Assembly (NCBI GenBank): GCA_900547455.1 | Contig: URGV01000002.1 | Location: forward strand, 96,039 to 160,038 | DNA length: 64,000 bases | Reading direction: 5' to 3' | Origin: an uncultured Oscillospiraceae bacterium | Lineage (GTDB): Bacteria > Bacillota > Clostridia > Oscillospirales > Ruminococcaceae | Shown: piece by piece, positions 1 through 9,339 of the stretch | Layout: the number at the start of each line of letters is the position of its first letter | Position numbering within the stretch: the first letter of the stretch is position 1 | Translations under genes and position numbers: made by a program | The notes under the pieces: generated by a model | What the model was told of the DNA's origin: nothing | The model's database searches: none | The model's input: only the letters and a program-made list of their open reading frames with translations

Positions 1-113
1 ACAAGATGTTCGCCGCCCTGTTCGTCATCTGCTTTATCTTTACTATCGTAACAAAGGCCCTGAATTTGATCAAGCAGCGCGTACTGCGTTGGCAGATTGG
101 AGTTGTGAAATAA
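1..113 (+). CDS. ABC transporter permease, C-terminal end (partial)
   Basis: The frame enters from the left edge (first full codon at position 3) and stops with TAA at 111-113. The visible 36 residues are one hydrophobic helix (FAALFVICFIFTIVTKAL) followed by a basic cytoplasmic tail ending in VVK. This is the usual end of a TauC/SsuC-type inner-membrane permease. The next gene, its probable ATPase partner, begins at the base after the stop, so the two are translationally coupled. Family assignment rests mainly on this context because only the last helix is visible. Confidence 0.75.
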   Translation, partial: KMFAALFVICFIFTIVTKALNLIKQRVLRWQIGVVK

Positions 114-881
114 ATGGCAGATTCCGTTGTATTAAAACTGGACAATGTTTCCAAGAGCTTTGCCAAGGTGGAGAAGGACGAAATCACCCACGCTTTGAGC
201 AGCATCAGTCTGGAGATGAAAAGCGGGGAATTCATCAGCCTGGTCGGCACCTCGGGCTGCGGTAAATCCACCATCCTGCGCCTGATTGCCGGGCTCATCA
301 CCCCCACTGTAGGTACTCTGAGTGTAAATGACAAAGAAATCACCGGCCCAGCCCCGGACCGCGGCATGGTGTTCCAGCGCCCGACTCTGTTTCCATGGCT
401 GACGGTGGAAAAAAATATCGGCTTCAGCCTGAAGATGCAGAACAAGCTCAAGGGCAACGAGCAGCGGGTAGACCATATGCTCGACCTGATTGGTCTGAAA
501 AACTTTAAGGACGATTATCCGGGACAGCTCTCCGGCGGTATGGCGCAGCGTGTTGCGCTGGTGCGCACCCTGATCAACGAGCCGCCTATCCTCCTGCTGG
601 ACGAGCCTCTGGGCGCTCTGGACGCCTTCACCCGCATGAACATGCAGGATGAAATCCTCTCCGCCTGGAGAGGCCGCAATCAGCTGGCCGTCATGGTCAC
701 CCACGACGTCGACGAGGCCATCTATATGGGCACCCGCGTCATCGTCATGGAACCCAGCCCCGGCCGCATCAAGGCAGACATTCCGATCAAACTGGATTAT
801 CCCCGCAATCGTAGCAGCGCGCAGTTTATTGAGTACCGCAACCAGATTCTGGAAATGCTCAATTACGGCGTCAAGGAATAG
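114..881 (+). CDS. ABC transporter ATP-binding protein, nitrate/sulfonate/taurine (SsuB/TauB) type
   Basis: This 255-residue protein is a complete nucleotide-binding domain that powers import by the permease encoded just upstream. Visible motifs in order are Walker A (GTSGCGKST, about residues 45-53), the Q-loop (MVFQRPTLFPWL), the signature LSGGMAQRVALVR, Walker B (ILLLDEPLGALD) and the switch histidine (VMVTHDVDEA). The signature and FPWL after the Q-loop are typical of SsuB/TauB/NrtD importers. ATG follows the permease stop directly, with a GGAG about 11 nt upstream inside the permease gene. The substrate cannot be told from the ATPase. The double binding-protein gene downstream belongs to the same operon. 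Confidence 0.93.
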   Translation: MADSVVLKLDNVSKSFAKVEKDEITHALSSISLEMKSGEFISLVGTSGCGKSTILRLIAGLITPTVGTLSVNDKEITGPAPDRGMVFQRPTLFPWLTVEKNIGFSLKMQNKLKGNEQRVDHMLDLIGLKNFKDDYPGQLSGGMAQRVALVRTLINEPPILLLDEPLGALDAFTRMNMQDEILSAWRGRNQLAVMVTHDVDEAIYMGTRVIVMEPSPGRIKADIPIKLDYPRNRSSAQFIEYRNQILEMLNYGVKE

Positions 882-937
882 TTCCCTGCTAAACTTTGCG
901 GAAATAATAAATTCATACAAAAGGAGTAAAGGATCCA

Positions 938-3268
938 ATGAAGAATTTAAGAAAGCTGATTTGTGTCCTGCTGGCATCCGCAATGATGCTGTCGATGGCA
1001 GCCTGCGGCGGTGAACAGACTTCCACAGAAGCCAACACCACCACACCAACCGAGACAGAAGCGGAAACCGAGGACACCACCTCCGCGGAAACAACTGAGA
1101 CTGCCGACGATTCGGACCGTCCGGAAGGCGTTTCTGCAGAGGACTGGGAAGCCATGAAACAGGAACCTGCGTTTGGCACCGAGCTGACCTACATCTACAA
1201 TGGAGGCAACTGCGTATCCGCCAAATACATGGCTGACGTGCTGGGCTACTATGAGGAGTACGGCATCAACGCCAAAATTGTACAGGGCGATTCCACCTAC
1301 ATGGCGGTCGGCACCGGACAGGCTATGTGGGGCATCGACCACATCGCGACCATGCTGGTTCCGATCACCAACGACGTAAACTACACCTTTGTTGCCGGCG
1401 CGCATGTCGGCTGCAAAACTATCTTCGTGCTCAACGACAGCGACATCCAGACTGTTGAGGATCTGAAGGGCAAGACCGTCGCTATCCACGATGGTCTTGG
1501 CAACTCCGACCACAACATCGTTGCCCGTCTGCTCGACGAGTATGGCGTTGACCCGAACAACGACATCGAACTGCTAAACGTTGAGACCTCCGCAACCATC
1601 GCGGCGATGGAAAACGGCGAAGTTGATGCTTCCATCTTCAGCGACATCTGGGCTTACGACATGGTGCAGGACGGCACTCTGCGTCCGATCATCTCGCTGA
1701 CCACCGACCCTGCTTTCCAGGACGAGCCTTGCTGCGTCATGGCGATGAACAACGACTTCCTGGAGGAGAACCCGGTTCATGCAAAATACATCACCATGGC
1801 TGTTAAGCGCGCTGGTATGTACAACCGTCTGAACGCCGAGGACGCTGTCAACTTCATGATCGAGGACGGCAAGCTCTCCGGCACCTACGAGAAGAACATC
1901 GAATGCTGGAACTCCCTGCACTTTGGCCTGTCCGACGCCTTCACCGAGAGAGCGCTGCGCGAGATCACCGAGGACTATCTGCGTCTGGGCCTGATCACCA
2001 ACACCGAGCTAACCGTTGACGAGATCATGGAGAAAGCTTGGACCCCAGTTTGCCCGGATGAAATCATCCCGGACTACTCTGTAGGCGATCCTGTTGAAGT
2101 TGAGGGCTGCACCGTTCCGATCGTACAAAATGCCGTTGCTGTGACCGACACCATGCTGTGGGGCGAAACCCGCACCCAGGAGCTGGCCGGCACCGTTGCG
2201 GACAGCGCTTCCGCTTCCAGCGAAACCGCTTCCGCTGATTCCGAGCACATGAACTCTTTCGAGGCTTCCACCTCCGGCCAGTGGGACAAGATGTTTGTTC
2301 CGCTGAGCATTGACGGCCGCGCTGAGGAAATCGGCGACCTGGCTCCAACCGCTGAAGAGCAGGCTGCTATGGAGGCAGAGCCCGCTTATGGAGATCCGAT
2401 CCTCTACTACATGTCCGACGGCTGCACTTCCGGTCCAACCGTTGCGGATTACCTTGGCTACTATGAAGAGGCCGGCCTGACCGCTGAGGGCTTCAAAGGT
2501 TCCTCCTACACCGAGGCGCTGGGCACCAACCAGGCGCAGGTTGCAGTAGGCCACATCGCCACCATGCTGGTTCCGGCCACCAACGACGTTGACCTGACCT
2601 TCGTCGGCGGCGCGCACATCGGATGCAAATCCCTGTACGTTCTGGCTGACAGCGAATACAACACCACCGAGGACCTGAAAGGCACCTCCATTTCCGTTCC
2701 AAACGGCATCGGCGCTTCCGACTACAACATCACCTGCCTGCTGCTGGATGCGGACGGCATCAACCCACAGACCGACGTCAACCTGATGCAGGTCAGCACC
2801 GACGCCTGTGTCGCTTCGATGGAAAATGGCGAAATTTCCGCCGCGCTGCTCTCCGACACCTTTGCCTACAACATGGTAAAGGAAGGCAAGCTCAAATGCA
2901 TCCGCTCCCTGCTGGACGAGGACTTCGCCGACGAGCCATGCTGTGTCATCGCGATGAACGCAACCTTTGTAAAGGAGAACCCAACCATTTCCAAGAAGGT
3001 TGTACAGTGCGTCCAGAAGGCACATCAGTGGATGCGCGAAAATCCGGAGGAAGCTTCCCAGGTTCTGATCGACGAGGGCATGAACAGCGGTGATCTGGAA
3101 ATGAACACCATGCTTAACAACTCCCTGCAGTTTGGTCTGGATGAGGACTTCACCTCCACCTCCCTGCGCACTGTTGTTGAGAAATACATCCGCCTTGGTC
3201 TGATCACCGCCACCGACGATGTCGACGCGGTTATGGAAAAGGTTTGGACACCGGTTCTGGACGAATAA
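938..3268 (+). CDS. Tandem-domain ABC substrate-binding lipoprotein (NMT1/SsuA-like, duplicated)
   Basis: This 776-residue extracytoplasmic binding protein is about twice the usual length. Residues 1-22 are a lipoprotein signal peptide and the lipobox ends at Cys23 (LSMAAC), followed by a Thr/Glu-rich linker. Two homologous domains follow, roughly residues 72-375 and 478-776. Both carry HIATMLVP, a TNDV-TF-GAH-GCK block, DEPCCV-AMN, a YxRLGLIT segment and WTPV near the end. The linker between them is Ser/Ala/Thr-rich. The family binds small anionic or thiazole-type ligands (nitrate, alkanesulfonates, taurine, HMP precursors); the ligand here is unknown. An AAGGAG lies upstream, and the gene is the last of the permease-ATPase operon before the hairpin at 3308-3342. 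Confidence 0.9.
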   Translation: MKNLRKLICVLLASAMMLSMAACGGEQTSTEANTTTPTETEAETEDTTSAETTETADDSDRPEGVSAEDWEAMKQEPAFGTELTYIYNGGNCVSAKYMADVLGYYEEYGINAKIVQGDSTYMAVGTGQAMWGIDHIATMLVPITNDVNYTFVAGAHVGCKTIFVLNDSDIQTVEDLKGKTVAIHDGLGNSDHNIVARLLDEYGVDPNNDIELLNVETSATIAAMENGEVDASIFSDIWAYDMVQDGTLRPIISLTTDPAFQDEPCCVMAMNNDFLEENPVHAKYITMAVKRAGMYNRLNAEDAVNFMIEDGKLSGTYEKNIECWNSLHFGLSDAFTERALREITEDYLRLGLITNTELTVDEIMEKAWTPVCPDEIIPDYSVGDPVEVEGCTVPIVQNAVAVTDTMLWGETRTQELAGTVADSASASSETASADSEHMNSFEASTSGQWDKMFVPLSIDGRAEEIGDLAPTAEEQAAMEAEPAYGDPILYYMSDGCTSGPTVADYLGYYEEAGLTAEGFKGSSYTEALGTNQAQVAVGHIATMLVPATNDVDLTFVGGAHIGCKSLYVLADSEYNTTEDLKGTSISVPNGIGASDYNITCLLLDADGINPQTDVNLMQVSTDACVASMENGEISAALLSDTFAYNMVKEGKLKCIRSLLDEDFADEPCCVIAMNATFVKENPTISKKVVQCVQKAHQWMRENPEEASQVLIDEGMNSGDLEMNTMLNNSLQFGLDEDFTSTSLRTVVEKYIRLGLITATDDVDAVMEKVWTPVLDE

Positions 3269-3307
3269 AGCTGACAACTAACATCAAACGATACATTCCA
3301 AATCAGC

Positions 3308-3342
3308 AGAAAGCCCCTTCCCTAAATGGGAAGGGGCTTTCT
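3308..3342. terminator. Rho-independent terminator between convergent genes
   Basis: A near-perfect 15-bp stem (AGAAAGCCCCTTCCC paired with GGGAAGGGGCTTTCT, loop TAAAT) lies between the binding-protein stop and the convergent cvpA stop. The plus strand then becomes T-rich (to about 3360), so it should end the ABC operon and may serve both directions. Confidence 0.9.
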
Positions 3343-3358
3343 CGATTGTTTTTTCTCT

Positions 3359-4072
3359 TTATGCAAAGAGCGAAAGCGGGTCGAAGGTGTAAAATTTACT
3401 GAGGATAAAGGTGTCCATGATGATCTGCTGATTGCAGTAACGCATGCCGCCAAAGAGATAAAAGACAAGGCGGAGCAAAATGCAGACCAGATACAGGTTT
3501 ACCGACGCCTGCAGCAGCCCCACGACACTGCCCAGAAAGCGGTCGATCGGCAGCAGAATGGGGGAGTGAAAGACAAAATGGATTGCGGAGGTCAGCAGCC
3601 GCACCAGCCCTCCCAGCAGGGCAAAGCAGACGGTAAACAGCAGCACCGAAACAAATCCCAGCACCGCAGGGCCGATTACGGCCTCCTCCAGAACACTGGC
3701 AAGACTCGAGGTTCCCTGCGAAACCGCCTGGGTGATGGCGTCCACATCCAGCGCCATATCCAATACGTTGCCCAGCACCTGCGGCAGCTGGTCCAGGCCA
3801 GCCTGCAGCTGGGAGATAATCTCAGCGGCCTGCCCTCCCTGCAGATTGCGGTTTAAAAAGGAGGTCACCTCGGTCTTTAAAAAGCTGTCGTAGATGATGG
3901 TTGCCCCTTCCCTTGCCACAAACAGCGCGCCAAAGAAGGCAGCCAGGCGCCCTACCAGCTGAAAGATGCCGGTGGCAAATCCCTTCTGGGCGCTGCGCGC
4001 CATGGTCATCAGGATAATCAGCACCGCGCCCAGGTCATAGGCTAACACGATCACTTTGTCCATTCCTATCAT
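3359..4072 (-). CDS. CvpA family membrane protein
   Basis: This is a 237-residue integral membrane protein with about four or five hydrophobic segments, beginning with MDKVIVLAYDLGAVLIILMT and including FATGIFQLVGRLAAFFGALFV, the characteristic N-terminal CvpA pattern. The family is named for colicin V production, but its molecular role in Firmicutes is not settled; it is usually tied to envelope homeostasis. The central region (about residues 60-120) is a hydrophilic amphipathic stretch. It is the last gene of the truA-DUF5711-cvpA unit, 12 bp after the preceding gene, and ends near the bidirectional hairpin. Confidence 0.8.
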   Translation of the reverse strand: MIGMDKVIVLAYDLGAVLIILMTMARSAQKGFATGIFQLVGRLAAFFGALFVAREGATIIYDSFLKTEVTSFLNRNLQGGQAAEIISQLQAGLDQLPQVLGNVLDMALDVDAITQAVSQGTSSLASVLEEAVIGPAVLGFVSVLLFTVCFALLGGLVRLLTSAIHFVFHSPILLPIDRFLGSVVGLLQASVNLYLVCILLRLVFYLFGGMRYCNQQIIMDTFILSKFYTFDPLSLFA

Positions 4073-4084
4073 CCTCTCTATTGT

Positions 4085-5692
4085 TTACTGCGCCGGACGG
4101 GAGGAGAAAAATCCACCCTGATCCTGCTGCGAATCGTCCTGCTCCTCCTGCGGGGATTTCGTCTGATCCTCGCTGGAATATTCCGGCTGGCTGTCCTCGT
4201 TCTGCACCGTCACATGGGAAGGCTCCTGGTTCGATTGCTCCGTTTCTTCTGCAGGCGATTCCTCCTGCGCCTGCTGTTCGCTGTCCGTTGACGGTTCGCT
4301 TTGTTCCTGCTGCTCCTCTTCCGCAGGCAGCTCACTCTGAGTTTGCTCTTCCTGCGTTTGCTGCTCCTCTGTCTGCGTTTGCTCTAGCTGCTGTTCGCCG
4401 GACTCGCCCACCGTCAGCTCATCGCTCTGCTGCTCCATCCCATCCAGGATGCTCTGCAGCAGATCCAGCTCCTCCTGCGTCTGCTGTTCCTGCTGTGCAT
4501 CCTCCGGAAGCTGCACCTGCTCCTTATTGGAGAAGAAAGACAGGCGGTTCGGTGTTTCAAGCGTCAGGCGGACAATCTCAGTGGTAGTCATTGCGTAGAC
4601 CGAGTTGCCCAGCGGCTGGATGTCGTAGTAGGACTCCCCATCCACCTCCTGCAGCAGCGAGCAGTCGTAAACGCTGTATTCCTGAAAGGTGGAGCCGCCC
4701 AGAATCAGGATGGTCCCCTCATAGCACTTGATCTTCTGCAGCGTGTCCTCCAGCGTCGCCGTGCCGTTGAGGGTGACAAAATCATCCGCTACCGAAGCCA
4801 GGGTATATTTTCGATCCTGTTCATAGTTACCGAACACCAGCGCGATGCCGTCATCGTGCATCGCGTAACCGGCCAGCGAGCGGCCGTTATAATCAAACTG
4901 GCCCAGCACGCTGCCGTCGCTTGCCAGCAGGATGGCGCTCTTGTCGGTGACGCAGCGCACATTGCTGCCGTCAAACTCAATGTCCAGAACCAGCTGATTT
5001 GCAAGCTCGTACCTGCCCTGCTCCTGTCCGTTGCGCAGCACCGTCACCACGTTTTTCAGCTCCCCTTCCTCGACGTAGGAGGAATCGATTGCAATGCTGG
5101 AGCCGTTGTCCGAGATGGTCATCGCCGTCACCACATTGTCGCTTTTCCAGGTATACTGCTCCCGCTGATGGGAATCCAGCACCGTCACGCGGGACTGTGC
5201 GTTGTCGGTTTGGGTGGCGATGGCGATGCAGCCGTTGCTGGAGATGTCCCCACAGCGGATAGCGTCGTCGGTGGTTGCGCTGTAAAACAGATTGTTGCGG
5301 CTGTAGGCTGCGTAGCTCTTGGAACCGCGGTCATAGTTGAGCAGCATGTTGCCGCTGGTCTCCACCTGCGGGTTGCTCATCCGGTGAAGCTCGCTGTAGA
5401 CCTCGCTGCCGCTGGTATTATAAAAATAGATGGTCGTCTCGTTGAGAAGCACAACGCTGCTCCCGTTTTGGTACATGCCCTTTACTTTGCCGCCGGGAGC
5501 GTCGATCGGGTAGCCCGGTCCGCCCTTAATCATGTCCAGCACCGAGGACAGTCCCGCAAAGCTGGGGGTATTGACGATACTGGAAAACAGATAGGCCGCC
5601 AGCAAAATCAAGGCGACCAGAACCAGCAGCTTGACGCTGCGCCTTCTGGCTTGCCGTTTTTTGAGCGTTTTAAAATCGGTCACCTTTGCCAT
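4085..5692 (-). CDS. DUF5711-type membrane-anchored beta-propeller-like protein with Gln/Glu tail
   Basis: The 535-residue product has a basic cytoplasmic N-terminus (residues 1-20), one transmembrane anchor (LLVLVALILLAAYLFSSIV) and a long extracytoplasmic region. That region has repeated short strand-turn units (DSSGSVL-, SDNGSSIAI-, ASDGSVLGQFD-like) that suggest a beta-propeller. From about residue 400 the sequence becomes an extreme Gln/Glu/Ser tail ending SSRPAQ. It matches what I know of DUF5711, common in Clostridia and of unknown function. A GAGGGG precedes the ATG by 7 nt, and truA ends 4 bp upstream, so the genes are cotranscribed. A role in envelope sensing or assembly is only a guess. 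Confidence 0.7.
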   Translation of the reverse strand: MAKVTDFKTLKKRQARRRSVKLLVLVALILLAAYLFSSIVNTPSFAGLSSVLDMIKGGPGYPIDAPGGKVKGMYQNGSSVVLLNETTIYFYNTSGSEVYSELHRMSNPQVETSGNMLLNYDRGSKSYAAYSRNNLFYSATTDDAIRCGDISSNGCIAIATQTDNAQSRVTVLDSHQREQYTWKSDNVVTAMTISDNGSSIAIDSSYVEEGELKNVVTVLRNGQEQGRYELANQLVLDIEFDGSNVRCVTDKSAILLASDGSVLGQFDYNGRSLAGYAMHDDGIALVFGNYEQDRKYTLASVADDFVTLNGTATLEDTLQKIKCYEGTILILGGSTFQEYSVYDCSLLQEVDGESYYDIQPLGNSVYAMTTTEIVRLTLETPNRLSFFSNKEQVQLPEDAQQEQQTQEELDLLQSILDGMEQQSDELTVGESGEQQLEQTQTEEQQTQEEQTQSELPAEEEQQEQSEPSTDSEQQAQEESPAEETEQSNQEPSHVTVQNEDSQPEYSSEDQTKSPQEEQDDSQQDQGGFFSSRPAQ

Positions 5693-5696
5693 GTTC

Positions 5697-6473
5697 TCAC
5701 CCCTCTGTCCGCTGCTCTAAGCGCTCGCTGTCATAAAAGACCTGATCCAGGTAAAGCCCCCATGCCGGTGCGGTAAAGCCGGCCATCGCGCGGTCGCGGC
5801 TCTCGATAATCTGCGAGATGCAGCCGGGGGCCTTGATACCCGCCGCAATCTCCAGCACTGTCCCGACCATGATCCGCACCATGTTGTACAAAAAACCGTC
5901 GCCCTCCACAAAGAAGGTCACCCGCTCCCCTTCCCGCCGCATGCCGCAGGCGGTGATGGTGCGCACCCGGTCCTCGACCGAGGAGCCCGCCGAACAGAAG
6001 GCCGAAAAATCGTGGGTCCCCACAAAATCCTGACACTGGCGGTTGCAGAGCGCGACATCGATGGGATAGCGGTAATCGTAGACCAGGCGCCAGGCAAAGG
6101 GGTCCTTCACCTCGCTGTTGTTGATTTGATAAAGGTAACGCTTGCCCCTGCAGTCGTAGCGCGCATGGAAATCGAGCGGCACCTGCCGGCAGCCGGTCAC
6201 CGCGATGTCGTGCGGGAGCTTGACGTTGAGCGCGCGCACCAGGCTCTGGCAGGGGATGCGGCTCTGGGTGCGGACGCTGACACAGAACATGTTGGCGTGC
6301 ACGCCGCTGTCGGTGCGAGAGCAACCCTTGATGTCCTCGCGGCGGCCCAACACTGCCTCCAGCGCGTCCTGCAGCACCTGCGAGACGGTGAGGGCGTTTT
6401 TTTGCACCTGAAATCCATGATAGTTTGTCCCCTGATAGCGTATGGTCAGGAGAAGATTGCGTTGATCCTGCAT
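5697..6473 (-). CDS. truA: tRNA pseudouridine synthase A
   Basis: The enzyme isomerises uridines 38-40 in tRNA anticodon stems. The 258-residue product shows the N-terminal LLTIRYQGTNYHGFQVQ strand, the catalytic-Asp motif CSRTDSGVHA, the KRYLYQI segment and the C-terminal VRIMVGTVLEI helix. The open frame extends 25 codons upstream, but ATG at 6471-6473 is preceded by AAAGGAG at ideal spacing and starts at the family-typical position (MQDQRNLLLTIRYQG). A consensus-like promoter lies at 6520-6548, so truA heads the truA-DUF5711-cvpA unit. It lies downstream of ecfT, as in many Firmicutes. Confidence 0.95.
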   Translation of the reverse strand: MQDQRNLLLTIRYQGTNYHGFQVQKNALTVSQVLQDALEAVLGRREDIKGCSRTDSGVHANMFCVSVRTQSRIPCQSLVRALNVKLPHDIAVTGCRQVPLDFHARYDCRGKRYLYQINNSEVKDPFAWRLVYDYRYPIDVALCNRQCQDFVGTHDFSAFCSAGSSVEDRVRTITACGMRREGERVTFFVEGDGFLYNMVRIMVGTVLEIAAGIKAPGCISQIIESRDRAMAGFTAPAWGLYLDQVFYDSERLEQRTEG

Positions 6474-6519
6474 ACTGGCTCCTTTGATCTGCTGCTTTTT
6501 GTTTCTCTGACATTCTTTT

Positions 6520-6548
6520 ATTATAGCAGAATTCCCGCCATTTGTCAT
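6520..6548 (-). promoter_or_regulatory. Sigma-A promoter for truA operon
   Basis: On the minus strand ATGACA is followed after 17 bp by TATAAT, giving a predicted start about 40 nt upstream of the truA ATG. It lies after the ecfT terminator. Confidence 0.7.
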
Positions 6549-6610
6549 TATTGCGGCGCCAAATAAACGGTAAATTCTTTTTCAGGTCCGGGAAAAACCT
6601 TTCCCATTCG

Positions 6611-6648
6611 ACAAAAATCTCCAGGAGAGCAGGATGCCTCCCGGAGAT
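6611..6648 (-). terminator. Terminator after ecfT
   Basis: The inverted repeat ATCTCC...GGAGAT, extended inward by AGGAG/CTCCC with one mismatch, is followed on the minus strand by TTTTTG. It ends the ecfA1-ecfA2-ecfT transcript just after the ecfT stop. Confidence 0.7.
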
Positions 6649-6658
6649 GATAATGGAC

Positions 6659-7477
6659 TTAGATCATTGGCGGAAAATAGATGTTGATGACGATGACCGC
6701 CGCCAGGCACAGCAGCATGAAACCCAGCGCCACAAAGTCGCGGCTTTCATATTCCAGCTGCTTCATTCTGGTTCTGCCGACGCTTCCGCGGTAGCAGCGG
6801 CACTCCATCGCCAGCGCCAGTTCGTCGGCCCGGCGAAAGGCGGAGACAAACAGCGGAATCAGAATCGGGATCAGCGCCTTGGCCCGCTGGGTCAGGCTGC
6901 CCGTTTCCATATCCGCGCCGCGCGCCTTCTGCGCGTTCATAATCTTGTCGGTCTCCTCAATCAGGGTCGGGATAAAGCGCAGCGCGATGGTCATCATCAT
7001 CGCGATCTCATGTACCGGCACCTTGATTTTTTTCAGCGGCCCCATCAGCACCTCGATGGCGTCGGTCAGCTCGATCGGGGAGGTGGTGTAGGTCAGCAGC
7101 GAGGTGCCGGCAATCAGGCACATGATGCGCACCGCCATCATAATCGCCATCGCCACGCCCTCTCGGTAGATGCGGATAAAACCGACGTGCAGCAGCGGGT
7201 CGCCCTGGCCGGTGAGGAAAAAGAGGTTGAGCACCGCGGTGAAGATGATGATCGGCACCACCGGCTTGAGGCTCTTGACAACCATCTTGGGCGAGATTTT
7301 GGAAACCGCGTACATCAGCACCACAATCGCGATGCCAAGCGCCAGCCCTAAGGGGCGGGAAGCGACAAACAACACCACGATGTACAGCACCGCCGCGATG
7401 ATCTTCATGCGGGGGTCCATCTTATGGATGAAGGAATGGCCCGGGAAATACTGACCAATGGTAATATCTCTAAGCAT
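6659..7477 (-). CDS. ecfT: ECF transporter transmembrane subunit EcfT
   Basis: This 272-residue protein couples the two EcfA ATPases to interchangeable vitamin-binding S components. It has a cluster of N-terminal membrane helices, a long amphipathic cytoplasmic region with the coupling motif NAQKARGADMETG, the second motif AMECRCYRGS near residue 240 and a final helix. The ATG at 7475-7477 starts the typical MLRDITIGQYFPGHSFIHKMDPR and overlaps the 3' end of ecfA2 by 8 bp, indicating coupling. In the second motif the usual ARG reads CRC, a tolerated variant. No S component is encoded nearby, so this is a housekeeping group II module. Confidence 0.95.
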   Translation of the reverse strand: MLRDITIGQYFPGHSFIHKMDPRMKIIAAVLYIVVLFVASRPLGLALGIAIVVLMYAVSKISPKMVVKSLKPVVPIIIFTAVLNLFFLTGQGDPLLHVGFIRIYREGVAMAIMMAVRIMCLIAGTSLLTYTTSPIELTDAIEVLMGPLKKIKVPVHEIAMMMTIALRFIPTLIEETDKIMNAQKARGADMETGSLTQRAKALIPILIPLFVSAFRRADELALAMECRCYRGSVGRTRMKQLEYESRDFVALGFMLLCLAAVIVINIYFPPMI

Positions 7478-8348
7478 TTCTGCGGTCCTCCTTTTCTTTT
7501 TGGTCAAACAGGTCCAAAATCTGCTCCTTGGCCGCCTTGATGGTGTAGGTGTGGGGGTTGACCGGGTAGCCCATCTCCGCCAGGCGCATAAAGACACGGG
7601 TAACCTGCGGCACCGCAAGGCCCATCTGCTCAATTTCGGAAGCGTGAGCAAATACCTTTTCGGTGTTGTCGTACATAAACACCCTGGCCTGGTTCATCAC
7701 CAGCACCTTTTTGGCAAATTTTGCCACATCCTCCATGCTGTGGGAGACAATCAGCACGGTGTTCTTCTGGTCCTGCTGGTACTCCTGAATCTGACCGAGA
7801 ATGCGGTCGCGGCCCTTGGGGTCCAGTCCCGCGGTCGGCTCGTCGAGGATCAGCACCTTCGGCTGCATGGCCAGCACGCCGGCGATAGCTACCCTGCGCT
7901 TCTGTCCACCCGAAAGCTCAAAGGGGGATTTTTGCAGCAGGTCCTCGGTGATGCTGACAAAGGCGGCCGCTTCGCGCACGCGGCGGTCGATCTCCTCCTC
8001 GCTCAGGCCCATGTTGCGCGGGCCAAAGGAGATGTCCTTGTACACCGTCTCCTCGAAAAGCTGGTACTCCGGGTACTGGAACACCAGCCCCACCTTAAAG
8101 CGGATGTCCCGCAGCTTGGTTTTGTCCTCCCACATATCCTGCCCGTCGATATAGATTTTGCCGGAGGTTGGTTTGAGCAGACCGTTGAGGTGCTGGATCA
8201 GCGTCGATTTTCCCGAACCGGTATGGCCGATAACGCCGACCATCTCTCCTTCCTCAATGGAGAGGTTGACGTCCTGGATGGCCATTTTGACAAAGGGTGT
8301 CCCCTCCGAATATACATGACTCAAATGCTCTGTCTTGATGACTGCCAT
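7470..8348 (-). CDS. ecfA2: ECF transporter ATPase EcfA2
   Basis: One of the two ATPases of the energy-coupling factor module for B vitamins and trace metals. The 292-residue product has Walker A (GHTGSGKST), Q-loop (VGLVFQYPEYQLFEETV), signature (ELSGGQKRRVAIAGV), Walker B (VLILDEPTAGLDP) and switch histidine (LIVSHSMEDV). LFEETV after the Q-loop and the signature context are typical of EcfA2 rather than EcfA1. It sits between ecfA1 and ecfT, the standard order, with 82 bp separating it from ecfA1. Confidence 0.95.
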   Translation of the reverse strand: MAVIKTEHLSHVYSEGTPFVKMAIQDVNLSIEEGEMVGVIGHTGSGKSTLIQHLNGLLKPTSGKIYIDGQDMWEDKTKLRDIRFKVGLVFQYPEYQLFEETVYKDISFGPRNMGLSEEEIDRRVREAAAFVSITEDLLQKSPFELSGGQKRRVAIAGVLAMQPKVLILDEPTAGLDPKGRDRILGQIQEYQQDQKNTVLIVSHSMEDVAKFAKKVLVMNQARVFMYDNTEKVFAHASEIEQMGLAVPQVTRVFMRLAEMGYPVNPHTYTIKAAKEQILDLFDQKEKEDRRNA

Positions 8349-8430
8349 TTTCTTCTTACTTCATTCCTTTCATCGTGCCGCCAAAGGCGGAAGGTACAGC
8401 TGCCTTCTTTTTTACTGAACGGGATGCCGT

Positions 8431-9339
8431 CTACACGATTTGCTGCCCGTCCTGCTGTGGCTGGGCAGCTTCCTTTTTGGGCTTGATCCCCTTGCGGCGG
8501 AACAGGGTGGTGATCGCCTTGATGCACTCGTCCTCGGTCAGGACGTCGTTGGGGAGGTTGTAGCCCTCCTTTAAAAATTCATAGATCAGCTCGCTGGTCT
8601 GCGGCACATCCAGGCCCACCGTCTTTAACTCCCGCACGTGGGAAAAGACCTTTTTGGGGGTGTCGTCCAGGATGACCTTGCCAGAATCCATCACGATGAC
8701 CCGGTCGCACTGCGCGGCCTCGTCCATATAGTGGGTGATGAGGACAACCGTGATGCCGTATTCGCGGTTGAGCTTCTGGATGGTCTCCATGACCTCACGG
8801 CGGCCGCGCGGGTCAAGCATGGCGGTCGGCTCGTCGAGGACGATGCACTTTGGCCGCATGGCGATGATGCCGGCGATGGCAACGCGCTGCTTCTGCCCGC
8901 CGGAAAGGCGGTGCGGCGCGTGCTTTTTGTACTCATAGATGCCGACATCCATCAGCGCGCGGTCCACACGCTCCCGGATCTCCTTGGGTGGGACGCCGAT
9001 GTTCTCCAGGCCGAAGGCGACGTCCTCCTCCACCACGGTGGCGACGATCTGGTTGTCCGGGTTCTGGAACACCATCCCCACCTCCTGGCGGATGTCGTAC
9101 AGCCGCTCCTCGTCGGCGGTGTCGATGCCGTCCACATAAACCTTGCCGCCTGAGGGCAGCAGGATGGCGTTGAGGTGCTTGGCAAAGGTGCTCTTGCCCG
9201 AGCCGTTGTGTCCGAGCACCGCGGTCATCTCACCCTGATGGATGTCAACACTCAAATTTTCAAAGACGTTGACGGGAGCCTGTCCCTCCTCAACGTGATA
9301 GCTGAAGCTGATCGACTGCGCTTGGATAAAATCGTTCAT
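8431..9339 (-). CDS. ecfA1: ECF transporter ATPase EcfA1
   Basis: This is the first ATPase of the ECF module, 302 residues. It shows Walker A (GHNGSGKST), Q-loop ([27 protein letters not shown], typical of EcfA1), signature ([15 protein letters not shown]), Walker B ([13 protein letters not shown]) and switch histidine ([10 protein letters not shown]). A GTG at 9354 is in frame, but that GTG is part of the AAGGTGG ribosome binding site of the ATG at 9337-9339, which is therefore the better start. The C-terminus ends in a Gln/Pro-rich tail. Upstream, instead of the usual ribosomal protein operon, lies a repeat-rich intergenic region. A weak -10 (TATACT) is at 9489-9494. Confidence 0.95.
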   Translation of the reverse strand: MNDFIQAQSISFSYHVEEGQAPVNVFENLSVDIHQGEMTAVLGHNGSGKSTFAKHLNAILLPSGGKVYVDGIDTADEERLYDIRQEVGMVFQNPDNQIVATVVEEDVAFGLENIGVPPKEIRERVDRALMDVGIYEYKKHAPHRLSGGQKQRVAIAGIIAMRPKCIVLDEPTAMLDPRGRREVMETIQKLNREYGITVVLITHYMDEAAQCDRVIVMDSGKVILDDTPKKVFSHVRELKTVGLDVPQTSELIYEFLKEGYNLPNDVLTEDECIKAITTLFRRKGIKPKKEAAQPQQDGQQIV

